From an uncultured Christensenella sp. (GTDB taxonomy: Bacteria; Bacillota; Clostridia; Christensenellales; UBA3700), in contig CAJUEA010000008.1 in the NCBI GenBank assembly GCA_910584975.1, positions 1 through 47,029 of the forward strand: a DNA stretch of 47,029 nt, read 5' to 3'. The first letter of the stretch is position 1, and the number at the start of each line of letters is the position of its first letter. Positions 16,530 to 26,199 of the stretch are shown piece after piece. A program made the translations under genes and the position numbers. Below the pieces are notes generated by a model, which ran no database searches, had not been told where the DNA came from, and worked only from the letters and a program-made list of their open reading frames with translations.

Positions 16530-17987
16530 TTAAAAGTCAAAATTTGACTCATCCTCCTTGTTGAATAAATTGTCCAATTCCTCTTTTGTGTAAATATGTT
16601 TATCACTGATAATTTGTGAATTATTGGAAATAGTACCGATTTTTGACGGAATAATTGCGATTTTTTCACAATCTTCAATGCTTTTAACATTGTTTTCTTT
16701 ATAGCTTGCAATCAAGCTGTTAAGGTAAGCAAAGCTGAAAGATTTCCCACAAGATTTTTTTGCTGCAAAGTCAATAATCTCATCGCTCATACCCCAAATG
16801 TTTGTCCAAGTATTGTAGTAGTCTCTGTCTGCATTTGAGATCATACGAGAAGTGCCAATCAAATTCAAAATCTCTTTTATTCTGCAATCAATTTGTTTTT
16901 TAATTTCAAAATAGTTTTGCAATGATTGTGCTGAAACAATGCCTTTTGAGTACAGGTCATTTATTATGCTGTTCATACTTTCAAGCCCTTTGATGTTTCG
17001 CTTTAAGCAATAGTTTGCAATCAGTTTAAGTCCGTCTGCCTCATATCCTTTGCCAAGCCAATTAGTGATATATTGCTCCACAACAGTGTCAATGTTTTCA
17101 TAATAAACGCCAATTGTTTTGTTTATGTTAACGGCAAGGTTGCGAGCATATTCAATATATTCACTTTGTTGTTTGATATCTGCAAGGGTAAACAAGCCAA
17201 GCCTGTAAAAATTGTCAAGCATATTGTCAAGCTTTTTGATGCCACCACGCTTTTTGCAAAGTTTTGCTGCGTAGAGTATGCTTTCCAAATCATATCCCCA
17301 AGAGGTTGTCCATTTTATCAAATATTGCTTATCTTCAAAATCAGGTGAGGACTTAAGTCCCAATGCGAAAAATACTGCACGCATATTTTCAGATTGAGCC
17401 TCCATTTCCTTAAGTTTGAGTTCCACCTGTTCAATGCTTTTTATTCCTTCGTTTGCCCAAGCTTTTGCAACTGTCAAAATGTAATTTGAGTTGATGTTTT
17501 GTCCTTTTGAATTCACACAATATTGAGCAATAAGCACCATTGCCTCTTTGCTGATTTTGTAGTCCTCAACAACTTCAATATATTTTACCAGTTCATTTGG
17601 AGTAAGGGGTCTTGCCAAAATCATATTTTCAATTTGACTGATAAATTGTGAATATTTATCCACACTATATTTGCGAGGCTTGCTCATTATTGTTTTAAGT
17701 GGCAAATATTCAAATTCCAAAGGATTTTCATTTGTGATTTTAACTGCTCCCACGCTTTCCCAATATTTGATTGCGTTTGCAATTTGACCTTTTTCCACCC
17801 CAAGTGCGAGACTAACACTCTCTAAAGTGTTGCCAATGGTTTTTTGATTTGCACACAAAGTTAGGCTATACAAATAAACTTTTATGGCAATTTCATCAGC
17901 ATTTGGCATTAAATCAGTAATAAACATATTGTCTATTATTGTGCTGTTGTTTATCATCGCATCTTGGCTTAGTGCAGAAAATGGCAT
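16530..17987 (-). CDS. DnaD-domain replication initiation protein
   Basis: A 485-residue protein. The N terminus (MINNSTIIDNMFITDLMPNA, DEIAIKVYLYSLTLC) is a DnaD-type winged-helix domain. It is followed by about four DnaB_2/DnaD C-terminal modules, each with a YxxxW or WxxxWG pattern, for example SWGYDLESILYAAKLCKKRG near residue 230 and NIWGMSDEIIDFAAKKSCGK near residue 410. Typical Bacillus DnaD (about 230 aa) has one such module, so this is an expanded form. It acts with the adjacent helicase loader in primosome assembly. ATG 17987 is preceded by GAGAGGA; a start 13 codons earlier (18026) lacks an RBS. Confidence 0.85.
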   Translation of the reverse strand: MPFSALSQDAMINNSTIIDNMFITDLMPNADEIAIKVYLYSLTLCANQKTIGNTLESVSLALGVEKGQIANAIKYWESVGAVKITNENPLEFEYLPLKTIMSKPRKYSVDKYSQFISQIENMILARPLTPNELVKYIEVVEDYKISKEAMVLIAQYCVNSKGQNINSNYILTVAKAWANEGIKSIEQVELKLKEMEAQSENMRAVFFALGLKSSPDFEDKQYLIKWTTSWGYDLESILYAAKLCKKRGGIKKLDNMLDNFYRLGLFTLADIKQQSEYIEYARNLAVNINKTIGVYYENIDTVVEQYITNWLGKGYEADGLKLIANYCLKRNIKGLESMNSIINDLYSKGIVSAQSLQNYFEIKKQIDCRIKEILNLIGTSRMISNADRDYYNTWTNIWGMSDEIIDFAAKKSCGKSFSFAYLNSLIASYKENNVKSIEDCEKIAIIPSKIGTISNNSQIISDKHIYTKEELDNLFNKEDESNFDF

Positions 17988-18082
17988 ATTTTTCCTCTCA
18001 AAATTTTTTCGTTTATTGCAAGGCAAGTTATTTTTTAGCCTTGGGACAAAATTTTATGCTACAAAATAAATAAAATTATGTC

Positions 18083-18136
18083 TTGACAACTCACCCTTAA
18101 TGTTGTATAATATTTTTGTTTAAATATATATTTAAA
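18083..18136 (+). promoter_or_regulatory. Perfect promoter plus AT palindrome at the lipoprotein gene
   Basis: TTGACA (18083-18088) and TATAAT (18106-18111) with a 17-bp spacer. A perfect 18-bp palindrome, TTTAAATAT/ATATTTAAA (18119-18136), covers the predicted transcript start and could be an operator. The untranslated leader would be about 170 nt. Confidence 0.75.
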
Positions 18137-18289
18137 TAAAATAGTGTGTTTAGTTTGCAAAAAATAGCATAAATTAATTAAAAAAGCATTTGTTAATTTT
18201 TCTTGTTTTTTGCTGCACATATATTGTAACACAAAATATTTGATTTGCAAAGTGTTTTTTGTTTATTTTGCATTAGGAGGTTTTGTAAT

Positions 18290-18760
18290 ATGAAAAAATC
18301 TGTTGTTTTAATGGCAGCGTTGTTGATAGTTTTGGTTGTTTGCCTTACAGGTTGCAACACTAATTTTAAATTTGAAAATTTGGGATTTGTGACAGAAGAG
18401 GTTGAAGAACTTACTGTTTGTTATGGAAAGGATAGAAAGCCTACCTCTAATGAAGAAAAAATCGGCAGAGTAATTGAAGAGCTAAACAGCCTTGACATTG
18501 AAAAATGCAAAGAAAAAGTTGAGGAAAATGTTTTTAATGATAGCGTTGTCGGCAAAATTATTTTCAAGTTTAAGGATAAAGAAGGCACTTTTGTTATGAC
18601 TTTTGTGGAAACAACTGTGAATGGTGCAAAAACATCTTTGCTTAAATGTGAAACAACTGACGGCTTGAAAATTAAAAAAATGCCAAAAGACATTTATTAT
18701 ATGAGCAGTGTTGAGGCAACAAATGCAATGCTCAACAAAATTTTTGCAAATTATATGTGA
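18290..18760 (+). CDS. Small predicted lipoprotein, function unknown
   Basis: A 156-residue protein. The N terminus MKKSVVLMAALLIVLVVCLT is a type II signal peptide with lipobox LTGC (Cys21), so the mature protein should be lipid-anchored outside the membrane. The rest is soluble, Lys/Glu-rich and resembles no family I can name. AGGAGG precedes ATG 18290. The next gene is also a lipoprotein, but 160 bp separate them and the interval holds small inverted repeats, so co-transcription is uncertain. Confidence 0.8.
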   Translation: MKKSVVLMAALLIVLVVCLTGCNTNFKFENLGFVTEEVEELTVCYGKDRKPTSNEEKIGRVIEELNSLDIEKCKEKVEENVFNDSVVGKIIFKFKDKEGTFVMTFVETTVNGAKTSLLKCETTDGLKIKKMPKDIYYMSSVEATNAMLNKIFANYM

Positions 18761-18921
18761 TTTAAAAAAATTTGCTTAAAATAATATTGAACCAAAAAAC
18801 ATAATTTCGCTATAAAGTGAAATTTACTGAAAATTTATACAAGATATTTGCTAGCCTAAATTATATGTGAAAATTTCACAAGTTTAATTGTGGCTTTTGT
18901 TAGGGAAATATAGGAGAAAAT

Positions 18922-21846
18922 ATGAAAAAATTTACTAAAGTATTTTTTATTATCTGTTTAATGTTTGCGCTTGTTTTGTCACTTGTGGCATGTGCAACAG
19001 GCACAACAGGTAAGGACGATCAGGGAAGATATATTTTGGCTGCCCCTGAAATTTCTATTGAAAACAACCTTATCTCTTGGAAGAAAAATCCAAAAACTGA
19101 TAAGTATGGCGTAAAAATCAATGACGAGGAAGAGATTGAAATCAATCGTAATTCTTATACTTTGCTTGGCGATAAAGATGCAACAGTAAAAGTTCGTGCA
19201 TTGGGAGATAATGTGGATACTGTTAGTAGTGAATACAGCAATGAGGTAAGTTACAAGGCAAAGTTGCAACTTGCAAATCCACAAATGCCAACTTACGAAA
19301 TTGTTGGAGATGACATTGTGTTGAGGTGGAATGCCATTGAAGGTGCAATTTCCTATCAAATAGAGCAAACACACACTTTGTCAGACAATACAAGTGTGGG
19401 TAATGTTGTAAGATATTCCAGCAATACAAACTCCTATACAATTGCAAAATCTACATTCGCTGCACCAGATATTTATTATTTTAGAGTACAGGCTGTGGGA
19501 GATGACAATTATAGAAATTCAAATTATTCAGAATTATTATCATATGCAGTAACTCAAACTTTGGAGGCTCCTGCACCAAGACTTGGCAGCAGTAATATCA
19601 ACTGGAACAAAGTTGACAAAGCAACAAATTATGTGATTTATCTTGAAAAAGTTGTGGAGAGTGGCGAGAGCAAAAGAATAGCTGTAAACACTGTTTCAAG
19701 TGGTACAACAAAATATGATGAGCCAAACTTTGCAACTGCAATTGAAACTTATAAAAAAGAAATGGAAAAGCAGATTAGTGGCACTTTTGACATTACTGGT
19801 AGCTATAAAATGTATGTGCAAGCAGTACATTCTTCTCATCCAGAAATTTATTTGAGTTCTGCAATCGATGAAGTTAAAAAGCTTGAGGGCGAAGGCGATA
19901 GCGCAACAACAAAAGACATTGTTTTCAGAAAACCAGGAAAAGTTGAAAATATTAATTTAAGAATTGATACCATTGGCGAGGGCGATGACCGTAAAAATGC
20001 TGAAATGTTATATTGGCAGGAAATTGAAGGCTATGACAAATATAGAGTAAGATTTTATACCAATGAAAAAAGTCTTGTTTCCGAAGAAATAGACATCACA
20101 AAAGATGAAGGTGCAACAAGAGCAAATATTACAGGAATTTTTGACAGAAATACTGATCATATCGGCAAAGTTTACAATATTTCAATAAGCACAGCATCAA
20201 AATTTGCAGAAGGTTTGTTGGAAGGTGAGGAAACTTACTGGATGAAGGACGCTGACAATAAAATGGAGTATTGTCCAAAACTAAACGAGCTTGAAGTTGA
20301 GGGAACTGGAACATTTAAGGATTATTACAGAATTTCCACAATAGGTGGCTTGCAATATATGCTTGAGCATACAAAAGCAGGCAATGACAGCAACAACTAT
20401 TATTTGACAAAAGATATTAATGGTGGTGGAAGTACAAATTGCAATTTTTATTTCTATCAAGATAGTGTGCTTAAAGGTACTTTTGATGGCAATAATAAAG
20501 TGATTTCAAACATAAATATCATTGTTGAAAGTGATGGGGCAGCTATGCACTTGTTCAAAACAATTGAAAGTGGTGCAGTTTTCAAAAATGTAACTTTCAA
20601 TAATATCACAATTCAAACTCTTGAAGGCAAAAGATATACAAGTGTATCATTGGTTGCTGGAACAAATAAAGGTATTATTGACAATGTGCATATTATCAAC
20701 AGCAAATTTCAAACTACTTGTGAAACAGCTGGTTTTGCAATAACAAATGACGGCGAAATCAATCATTGCAGTCTTTACGATACAGATATTATTGCAAAAG
20801 GCTACACAGAGCCAAAAGATGAAAATGCAAATACAAGAGCAGATGAAACAGCAGGAACTGCTTGCAATGTTGCAGGTATTGCATTGACAAACAACAAAAT
20901 AATTTTCAATGTTAGCATTTATGAGGCAGAAATTACTGCAACAACAAAATTTGCAAACATTAAGGCAGCTGGTGTTGCTGTCACAAACAATAGTGCGGCA
21001 AGCATAACAAACAGCTTTGTTCGCAGTAGCTTGGTTAAAGCTGTAACATCATCAGGCAGCACACAAATGTATTCAATTGTTGGTGGTTTTGTAGCTGAAA
21101 ATAGTGGTAAGATTAAGGAAAGCTATCTTGCTCACAACGGCAGTACAAGCAGAGCAGTTGAGGCAAACAATGTTGCAAATCCTCAATCTGGTTCACAAAG
21201 ACTTTCTATTGCTGGCGGTATTGTTGGCAGAATGAGCGGTGGTAGCATAAGCAAATGCTATGTTTCATATGCAAGCATTATTGCAGAAAACAAGGCAAGT
21301 GGTATTGTGGGTGAAGTTACAAGCACTTTTGCAAGCAGTGACGAGTTTGTAATTGATAACAGCTATGTTTATCGTATTACTTTGTATGACGCAGTTCAAA
21401 AAGAAATGGTTGTAAATGACAGCAGTACAAAAATTGATTCTGCAAAAATTCAAAATGTTTATTGTGCAAAAATTGAGCAAAACTCAAGTGCAAAAACTAC
21501 TCATGCAACAAATGTAAGCGTTTCAAATTTGATAAATCAAAAACTTGAAGGCTTTGTGGTTTACTTGTCATCAGCAAGTGAACAACCATTGTTAAAGCAT
21601 ATGATGTATGCAGATAGGTACAAAGCAACTTATTCAAATAGCGCAAAACGCGACAATGATGTTTATGTTGTAATTGATACAAACAGACAAGATTTGTGTC
21701 CTATTAAATATGAATCAGATTTGTCAATCTACGGCAAAAAAGTTGATGTTTATTGGAGAGTATTTACAATAACTGAAGGAGAAGGCGAGAGTGCAACAAC
21801 ATATGAGTTGACTTTGTTCTTGCCTAAATATATAACTGTAAGCTAA
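18922..21846 (+). CDS. Large surface lipoprotein with FN3-like and GLUG/beta-helix regions
   Basis: A 974-residue lipoprotein. Signal peptide MKKFTKVFFIICLMFALVLS ends in lipobox LVAC (about Cys24). Residues 40-460 contain several fibronectin-III-like beta domains (ISWKKNPKTDKYGVKIN, LRWNAIEGAISYQIE, INWNKVDKATNYVIYLE, LYWQEIEGYDKYRVRFY). Residues 465-850 contain a repeated pattern beginning YRISTIGGLQYMLEHTKAG, then KGTFDGNNKVISNINI, VAGTNKGIIDNVHIINS and GGIVGRMSGGSISKCYVSYA, typical of GLUG or right-handed beta-helix adhesin-like repeats. It is probably exposed on the cell surface, binding host or glycan material, but no ligand can be inferred. The RBS is AGGAG. Confidence 0.85.
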   Translation: MKKFTKVFFIICLMFALVLSLVACATGTTGKDDQGRYILAAPEISIENNLISWKKNPKTDKYGVKINDEEEIEINRNSYTLLGDKDATVKVRALGDNVDTVSSEYSNEVSYKAKLQLANPQMPTYEIVGDDIVLRWNAIEGAISYQIEQTHTLSDNTSVGNVVRYSSNTNSYTIAKSTFAAPDIYYFRVQAVGDDNYRNSNYSELLSYAVTQTLEAPAPRLGSSNINWNKVDKATNYVIYLEKVVESGESKRIAVNTVSSGTTKYDEPNFATAIETYKKEMEKQISGTFDITGSYKMYVQAVHSSHPEIYLSSAIDEVKKLEGEGDSATTKDIVFRKPGKVENINLRIDTIGEGDDRKNAEMLYWQEIEGYDKYRVRFYTNEKSLVSEEIDITKDEGATRANITGIFDRNTDHIGKVYNISISTASKFAEGLLEGEETYWMKDADNKMEYCPKLNELEVEGTGTFKDYYRISTIGGLQYMLEHTKAGNDSNNYYLTKDINGGGSTNCNFYFYQDSVLKGTFDGNNKVISNINIIVESDGAAMHLFKTIESGAVFKNVTFNNITIQTLEGKRYTSVSLVAGTNKGIIDNVHIINSKFQTTCETAGFAITNDGEINHCSLYDTDIIAKGYTEPKDENANTRADETAGTACNVAGIALTNNKIIFNVSIYEAEITATTKFANIKAAGVAVTNNSAASITNSFVRSSLVKAVTSSGSTQMYSIVGGFVAENSGKIKESYLAHNGSTSRAVEANNVANPQSGSQRLSIAGGIVGRMSGGSISKCYVSYASIIAENKASGIVGEVTSTFASSDEFVIDNSYVYRITLYDAVQKEMVVNDSSTKIDSAKIQNVYCAKIEQNSSAKTTHATNVSVSNLINQKLEGFVVYLSSASEQPLLKHMMYADRYKATYSNSAKRDNDVYVVIDTNRQDLCPIKYESDLSIYGKKVDVYWRVFTITEGEGESATTYELTLFLPKYITVS

Positions 21847-21857
21847 AAGGAGCATAT

Positions 21858-22682
21858 ATGAGCGAATGTGATGGAAATTGTTCAGGTTGCAGTCAAAAAG
21901 GTGGCTGTGACAGCGTGCTTAAAAAACTTGAACAAAACAAAAACAGCAACATAAAAAAAGTTATAGGAGTTGTAAGCGGCAAGGGTGGTGTTGGCAAATC
22001 ACTTACCACCGCAAGTTTGGCTACAGCTTTTAGGGCAAAAGGTTATAACACCGCGATTATTGACGGAGACATAACAGGTGCATCTATCCCTAATATTTTC
22101 GGTTTGAAAAGTGGGATTGAAAGCGATGGCGAAAGTATGATTCCAGCAGTTACAAAAACAGGAATTAAAGCAATAAGCATAAATTTGTTGCTTGAAACAC
22201 CTGATAGTCCTGTTGTGTGGCGTGGTTCTATGCTTTCAAATGTGCTAAAACAATTTTGGACAGATGTTAGATGGGGTGATGTTGATTTTATGTTTGTGGA
22301 TATGCCTCCGGGAACTGGTGATATTCCTTTGACAGCTTTTCAATCTTTGCCTGTTGATGGAATTGTTATTGTAACATCTCCACAAGACTTAGTTTCTATG
22401 ATTGTCAAAAAGGCATACAATATGGCAAGATTAATGAATATCCCAATCTTGGGTATCATTGAAAATATGAGTTATATTGAGTGTGGCGATTGTGGTAAAA
22501 AAATATATCCTTTTGGCGAAGGTAAAGCAGATGCTGTGGCAGAGGAGTTAGGTGTCAAATTGCTTGCAAAAAATCCTATTGACCCTGCGATTGCAAAAGC
22601 TTGTGATGATGGCAAAATTGAGGATATCAGTTTGCCTAGTTATGAAAAAGCAGCGGATTTGATAATCGAAATATTAAAGTAA
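21858..22682 (+). CDS. Mrp/NBP35-type Fe-S cluster carrier ATPase
   Basis: A 274-residue P-loop ATPase of the MinD/Mrp family. The deviant Walker A is GKGGVGKS (41-48), with VDMPPGTGDIPLT as the Mrp signature. The N terminus has clustered cysteines (ECDGNCSGCSQKGGC), as in Nbp35-like proteins, and CGDCGKK later provides a CxxC that bridges an Fe-S cluster between subunits. It likely carries or inserts 4Fe-4S clusters. AAAGGAG precedes the ATG, 11 bp after the lipoprotein gene. A weak hairpin (22691-22719) with T residues follows. Confidence 0.92.
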   Translation: MSECDGNCSGCSQKGGCDSVLKKLEQNKNSNIKKVIGVVSGKGGVGKSLTTASLATAFRAKGYNTAIIDGDITGASIPNIFGLKSGIESDGESMIPAVTKTGIKAISINLLLETPDSPVVWRGSMLSNVLKQFWTDVRWGDVDFMFVDMPPGTGDIPLTAFQSLPVDGIVIVTSPQDLVSMIVKKAYNMARLMNIPILGIIENMSYIECGDCGKKIYPFGEGKADAVAEELGVKLLAKNPIDPAIAKACDDGKIEDISLPSYEKAADLIIEILK

Positions 22683-22924
22683 GCAAATCTTAGCCGAGGC
22701 ACTATTGTCGAGGCTATTTTTGTATTATGACTAACAATTTATTATATAGTATTTGCACATTCAAAGCAGAATAATTTATATAATGAATAAATATATTTAT
22801 TTACTCTGAGAAAATAAATAACTCGTATAATGATATGGTAATATATTATTTTGTAGCAAAATTTTTGCAAAAACTTTTATGATTCTAAAAATAAAAATGG
22901 CAGATTTTATTGGAAAGGTGTGAT

Positions 22925-25501
22925 ATGAAAAAACAAAAAGAAAGACAACCTTTAACGCTAACTGATGTGGATATCAACATCGGTCTTAACGACGAGCAAA
23001 TTGCAGAAAGAAAACAAAAAGGGTATGTTAATGATGTGAAAATCGGTACATCCAAATCTTATTTTAGCATTTTTGCAGGAAATATTTTTACATTTTTTAA
23101 TTTGATTTGTTTTTTGGTGTTCATTTGGCTTATCACTGTTATTGAGGATTTTAATGGTGTTAAAAATTTGACATTTATGATAATAATCACTGCAAATATC
23201 GTTATTGGTATTGCACAAGAAATAAGGGCAAAACGCACAATGGATAAGTTGTCGCTTTTGTCATCTCCTGATATCACAGCACTTAGAAATGGGCAAGAGA
23301 TTTCAATCAAGCTCAATGAAATTTTGCTTGGGGATATCGTAAGACTAAAGACAGGTGCACAAGTGTGCTCAGACAGCGTTATTCGTGAAGGAGAGGTTGA
23401 GGTAAACGAGGCTTTGCTTACAGGTGAATCGCAGGCAATAAAAAAGGGTGTTGGCGACAAATTGTTGTCAGGCAGCTTTATTGTAAGTGGAAGTTGCGTG
23501 GCAGAGACAACACACATTGCAGAGGACAATTACATACAAAAACTTGCTATGGATGCAAAGCAGTTTAAAAAGGCAGATTCTGAGCTTTTGCATTCTCTAA
23601 AACAAATTTTCAAATTGATTTCAATCATCATTTTTCCAATAGCCATAGGTGCTTTTTTCACAAACTGGAATGATGCATTGCTTGACATTGCTTTTTCAAA
23701 AGGACTTGAGTTTAAAGACACATTGTTTTATGCAATAGGACATATGGGCAGTTTTAGTGGAGCAGAGCTTTACTCTGCTTATCGCGTTGCAGTAACTCCG
23801 ACCAGCACGGCAATTATTGGTATGATTCCTGCGGGATTGTTCCTTCTTACATCAGTTGCGCTTGCTGTTGGGGTGGTAAGGCTTGCAAAACACAAAGCCT
23901 TGGTGCAACAGCTTTATTCAATTGAAACATTGGCAAGGGTGGATATGCTTTGTTTGGATAAAACAGGCACAATCACTGACGGCACAATGAGCGTCAGAAA
24001 AATTGAATGTGCAAAAATCCCAGAGGAAGAAATTTGCAAAATCATATCAAGTATGCAATTTGCTTTGGGCGAGAGCAATCAAACAGCAGATGCATTGGTC
24101 AAGTATTTTGGAAAAGAGGAGCATTTTAAGGCAACAAGCGTTATTCATTTTTCTTCGGAAAGAAAATGCACTGCCGTTAAGTTTGAAAACGAGGCATTGT
24201 ATGTGCTTGGTGCTCCTGACTTTGCAACTGATATGCTAAACAAAAATATTCAACAAGTTATTGAGGAAAACTCAAAACTTGGTTTCAGATGTTTATTACT
24301 TTGCAAAAATGGTGCCTCATCCGACAATGTGGAGGTTATTCCTGACAGAAACACTCCAGTTGCAGTGATTGTAATTGAGGATAATATAAAAGAGGATGCT
24401 CCACAAATTATTGATTATTTCAAGCAAAATGGTGTGGATGTAAGGGTTATAAGTGGCGATAATCCTGTTACTGTAAGTGAAGTTGCAAGGCGTGTGGGTA
24501 TTGTAAATGCGGATAAATATATAAATCTGCACAATATGACGGATGAAGATATTCGTGAAGTTGCAATGGATTACACTGTGTTTGGCAGGGTAAATCCTGC
24601 ACAAAAAAAGCTTTTGGTGCAAATTTTCAAGGAAAATCATCACACTGTTGCAATGACGGGTGACGGAATAAATGACATTTTGGCGCTAAAAGAGGCAAAC
24701 TGTTCAATCGCAATGGCAAATGGTTCTGAGGCAACCAGAAATGTGGCACAAATTGTGCTTATGGATAGCAATTTTGCAAGTATGCCAAAGGTTGTTGGCG
24801 AGGGCAGACGAGTTGTAAACAACATTGAAAGAGCCAGTGCTTTGTTCCTTACAAAAACAGCTTTTTCAATTTTGTTCCAAATAATTTTGATATTTATGGG
24901 AATTGAAATGCCACTTGAGCCAATTCAATTGTCATTTATAAGCTTGTTCAGCATTGGTGTTCCTTCCTTCTTCCTTGCATTGGAGCCAAACAACAGAAAA
25001 ATCAACGGACGATTTATTGTCAATGTCAGCAAACGAGTCATTCCAGCAGCTGTGGGAGTTGCTGTCAATGTGTTCTTGCTTATGATTTTGTCACAAATTA
25101 CAGATGTGGTGCAGATTCCTGAAAATCAACTTAACACAGCAGTGCTAATCAGTGTATTTTTGACATTCTCTATCATCTTGTTTGATGTGTGCAAGCCGTT
25201 CAATGCAATGCGTGTTATTTTGTATGGTGCTGTATCATCAATAGCAGTTATGTGCATTATATTTATGCCAATGTTAAATGATTTTTGGGATGGAAAACTA
25301 AACTTGTTTATGTTGCAATCAATCACTGATCCAACAACAATATTTATGATTTTCACATTGTTACTGATTACAATTTACACAATAAAAGTTGGCAATTTCA
25401 TTGCAAATCAGTTTAAGCTTGACGAAAAAGGAAAGGTTTACTTGGACAAGGAGATTTGGGAAAAGGCAAAGGCGCTTTTCAAAAGGGAGAAAGAAAACTA
25501 A
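22925..25501 (+). CDS. Cation-translocating P-type ATPase (CtpE-like)
   Basis: An 858-residue HAD-type P-ATPase. LLTGES (165-169) is the actuator motif, DKTGTITDG has the phosphorylated Asp345, and MTGDGINDILALKEANCSIAMANG is the hinge motif. About ten membrane spans surround these. The fourth-helix ion motif, PEGL in Ca2+ and Na+/K+ pumps, reads IPAGL here (301-305), which points to the divergent branch that includes CtpE-like pumps. A divalent cation is likely, but its identity is not fixed. ATG 22925 follows GGAAAGGTG. The TAA overlaps the next start (TAATG), so it is translationally coupled to the alkD-like gene. Confidence 0.9.
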   Translation: MKKQKERQPLTLTDVDINIGLNDEQIAERKQKGYVNDVKIGTSKSYFSIFAGNIFTFFNLICFLVFIWLITVIEDFNGVKNLTFMIIITANIVIGIAQEIRAKRTMDKLSLLSSPDITALRNGQEISIKLNEILLGDIVRLKTGAQVCSDSVIREGEVEVNEALLTGESQAIKKGVGDKLLSGSFIVSGSCVAETTHIAEDNYIQKLAMDAKQFKKADSELLHSLKQIFKLISIIIFPIAIGAFFTNWNDALLDIAFSKGLEFKDTLFYAIGHMGSFSGAELYSAYRVAVTPTSTAIIGMIPAGLFLLTSVALAVGVVRLAKHKALVQQLYSIETLARVDMLCLDKTGTITDGTMSVRKIECAKIPEEEICKIISSMQFALGESNQTADALVKYFGKEEHFKATSVIHFSSERKCTAVKFENEALYVLGAPDFATDMLNKNIQQVIEENSKLGFRCLLLCKNGASSDNVEVIPDRNTPVAVIVIEDNIKEDAPQIIDYFKQNGVDVRVISGDNPVTVSEVARRVGIVNADKYINLHNMTDEDIREVAMDYTVFGRVNPAQKKLLVQIFKENHHTVAMTGDGINDILALKEANCSIAMANGSEATRNVAQIVLMDSNFASMPKVVGEGRRVVNNIERASALFLTKTAFSILFQIILIFMGIEMPLEPIQLSFISLFSIGVPSFFLALEPNNRKINGRFIVNVSKRVIPAAVGVAVNVFLLMILSQITDVVQIPENQLNTAVLISVFLTFSIILFDVCKPFNAMRVILYGAVSSIAVMCIIFMPMLNDFWDGKLNLFMLQSITDPTTIFMIFTLLLITIYTIKVGNFIANQFKLDEKGKVYLDKEIWEKAKALFKREKEN

Positions 25502-26199
25502 TGACAAATGTTATCACTGAAGCGCTAAAAGATTTGCCACGATCTTTAAGACAAAAGAGGTATTATGAAAGGTTAATCATCAGCAAGTATAAGATTAACG
25601 GCATAAAAACTTCTGCCTTAAAAAAGTGTGCAGAAGAGCTTGCAAGAAAAGTGAAATTGCAGGATTTGTATGAGATAGTTCCACAAAATTATGAGGAACT
25701 TACATTGCTTGGACTTATCATTGCATATCACGATAGCTGCATTGAAGAAAAATGTAAAGCACTTGATTATTATTTAAGTTTTAACGATAACTGGTCAAGT
25801 TGCGATACTGTAATGTTTGTGATAAAAGATACAGGAGATACTTATTTTAATTATCTGTTAAATTTAGTTGGCAGAAATGACTGGTCAGTAAGGTTTGGTA
25901 TGACTGGACTTATGACAAATTTTATGGATAAAGAGCATTTGGGTGCAATTTACGAAAGATTACATCATATCAATTATGGCGATTATCAAATTGATATGGC
26001 TGTCTCTTGGTTTTTGGGTATTGCGCTCATAGATTTCCCTACCGAAACAATAGAATTTTTTGAGTCAGCGCCACTATCATTATTTTTGTTGCGTTTAACA
26101 GTGCGAAAAGCAAAAGACTCCAAAAATATTAGGGAAGATGTAAAAATAACAATAGAAGAAGCGTTGAAGGATATATTATGCAAAAGGGCGATGTGTTAG
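25501..26199 (+). CDS. AlkD-like DNA alkylation repair protein
   Basis: A 232-residue all-helical HEAT-like repeat protein of the AlkC/AlkD superfamily, DNA glycosylases for bulky or cationic alkylpurines. Support comes from the repeated pattern VRFGMTGLMTNFMDKEHLGA, YQIDMAVSWFLGIALIDFP and WSSCDTVMF, which resembles AlkD and its YhaZ-like relatives. ATG 25501 overlaps the stop of the P-type ATPase gene by one base and its own end overlaps rlmD by 22 bases. The ATPase-alkD-rlmD grouping has no obvious functional link. Confidence 0.8.
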   Translation: MTNVITEALKDLPRSLRQKRYYERLIISKYKINGIKTSALKKCAEELARKVKLQDLYEIVPQNYEELTLLGLIIAYHDSCIEEKCKALDYYLSFNDNWSSCDTVMFVIKDTGDTYFNYLLNLVGRNDWSVRFGMTGLMTNFMDKEHLGAIYERLHHINYGDYQIDMAVSWFLGIALIDFPTETIEFFESAPLSLFLLRLTVRKAKDSKNIREDVKITIEEALKDILCKRAMC

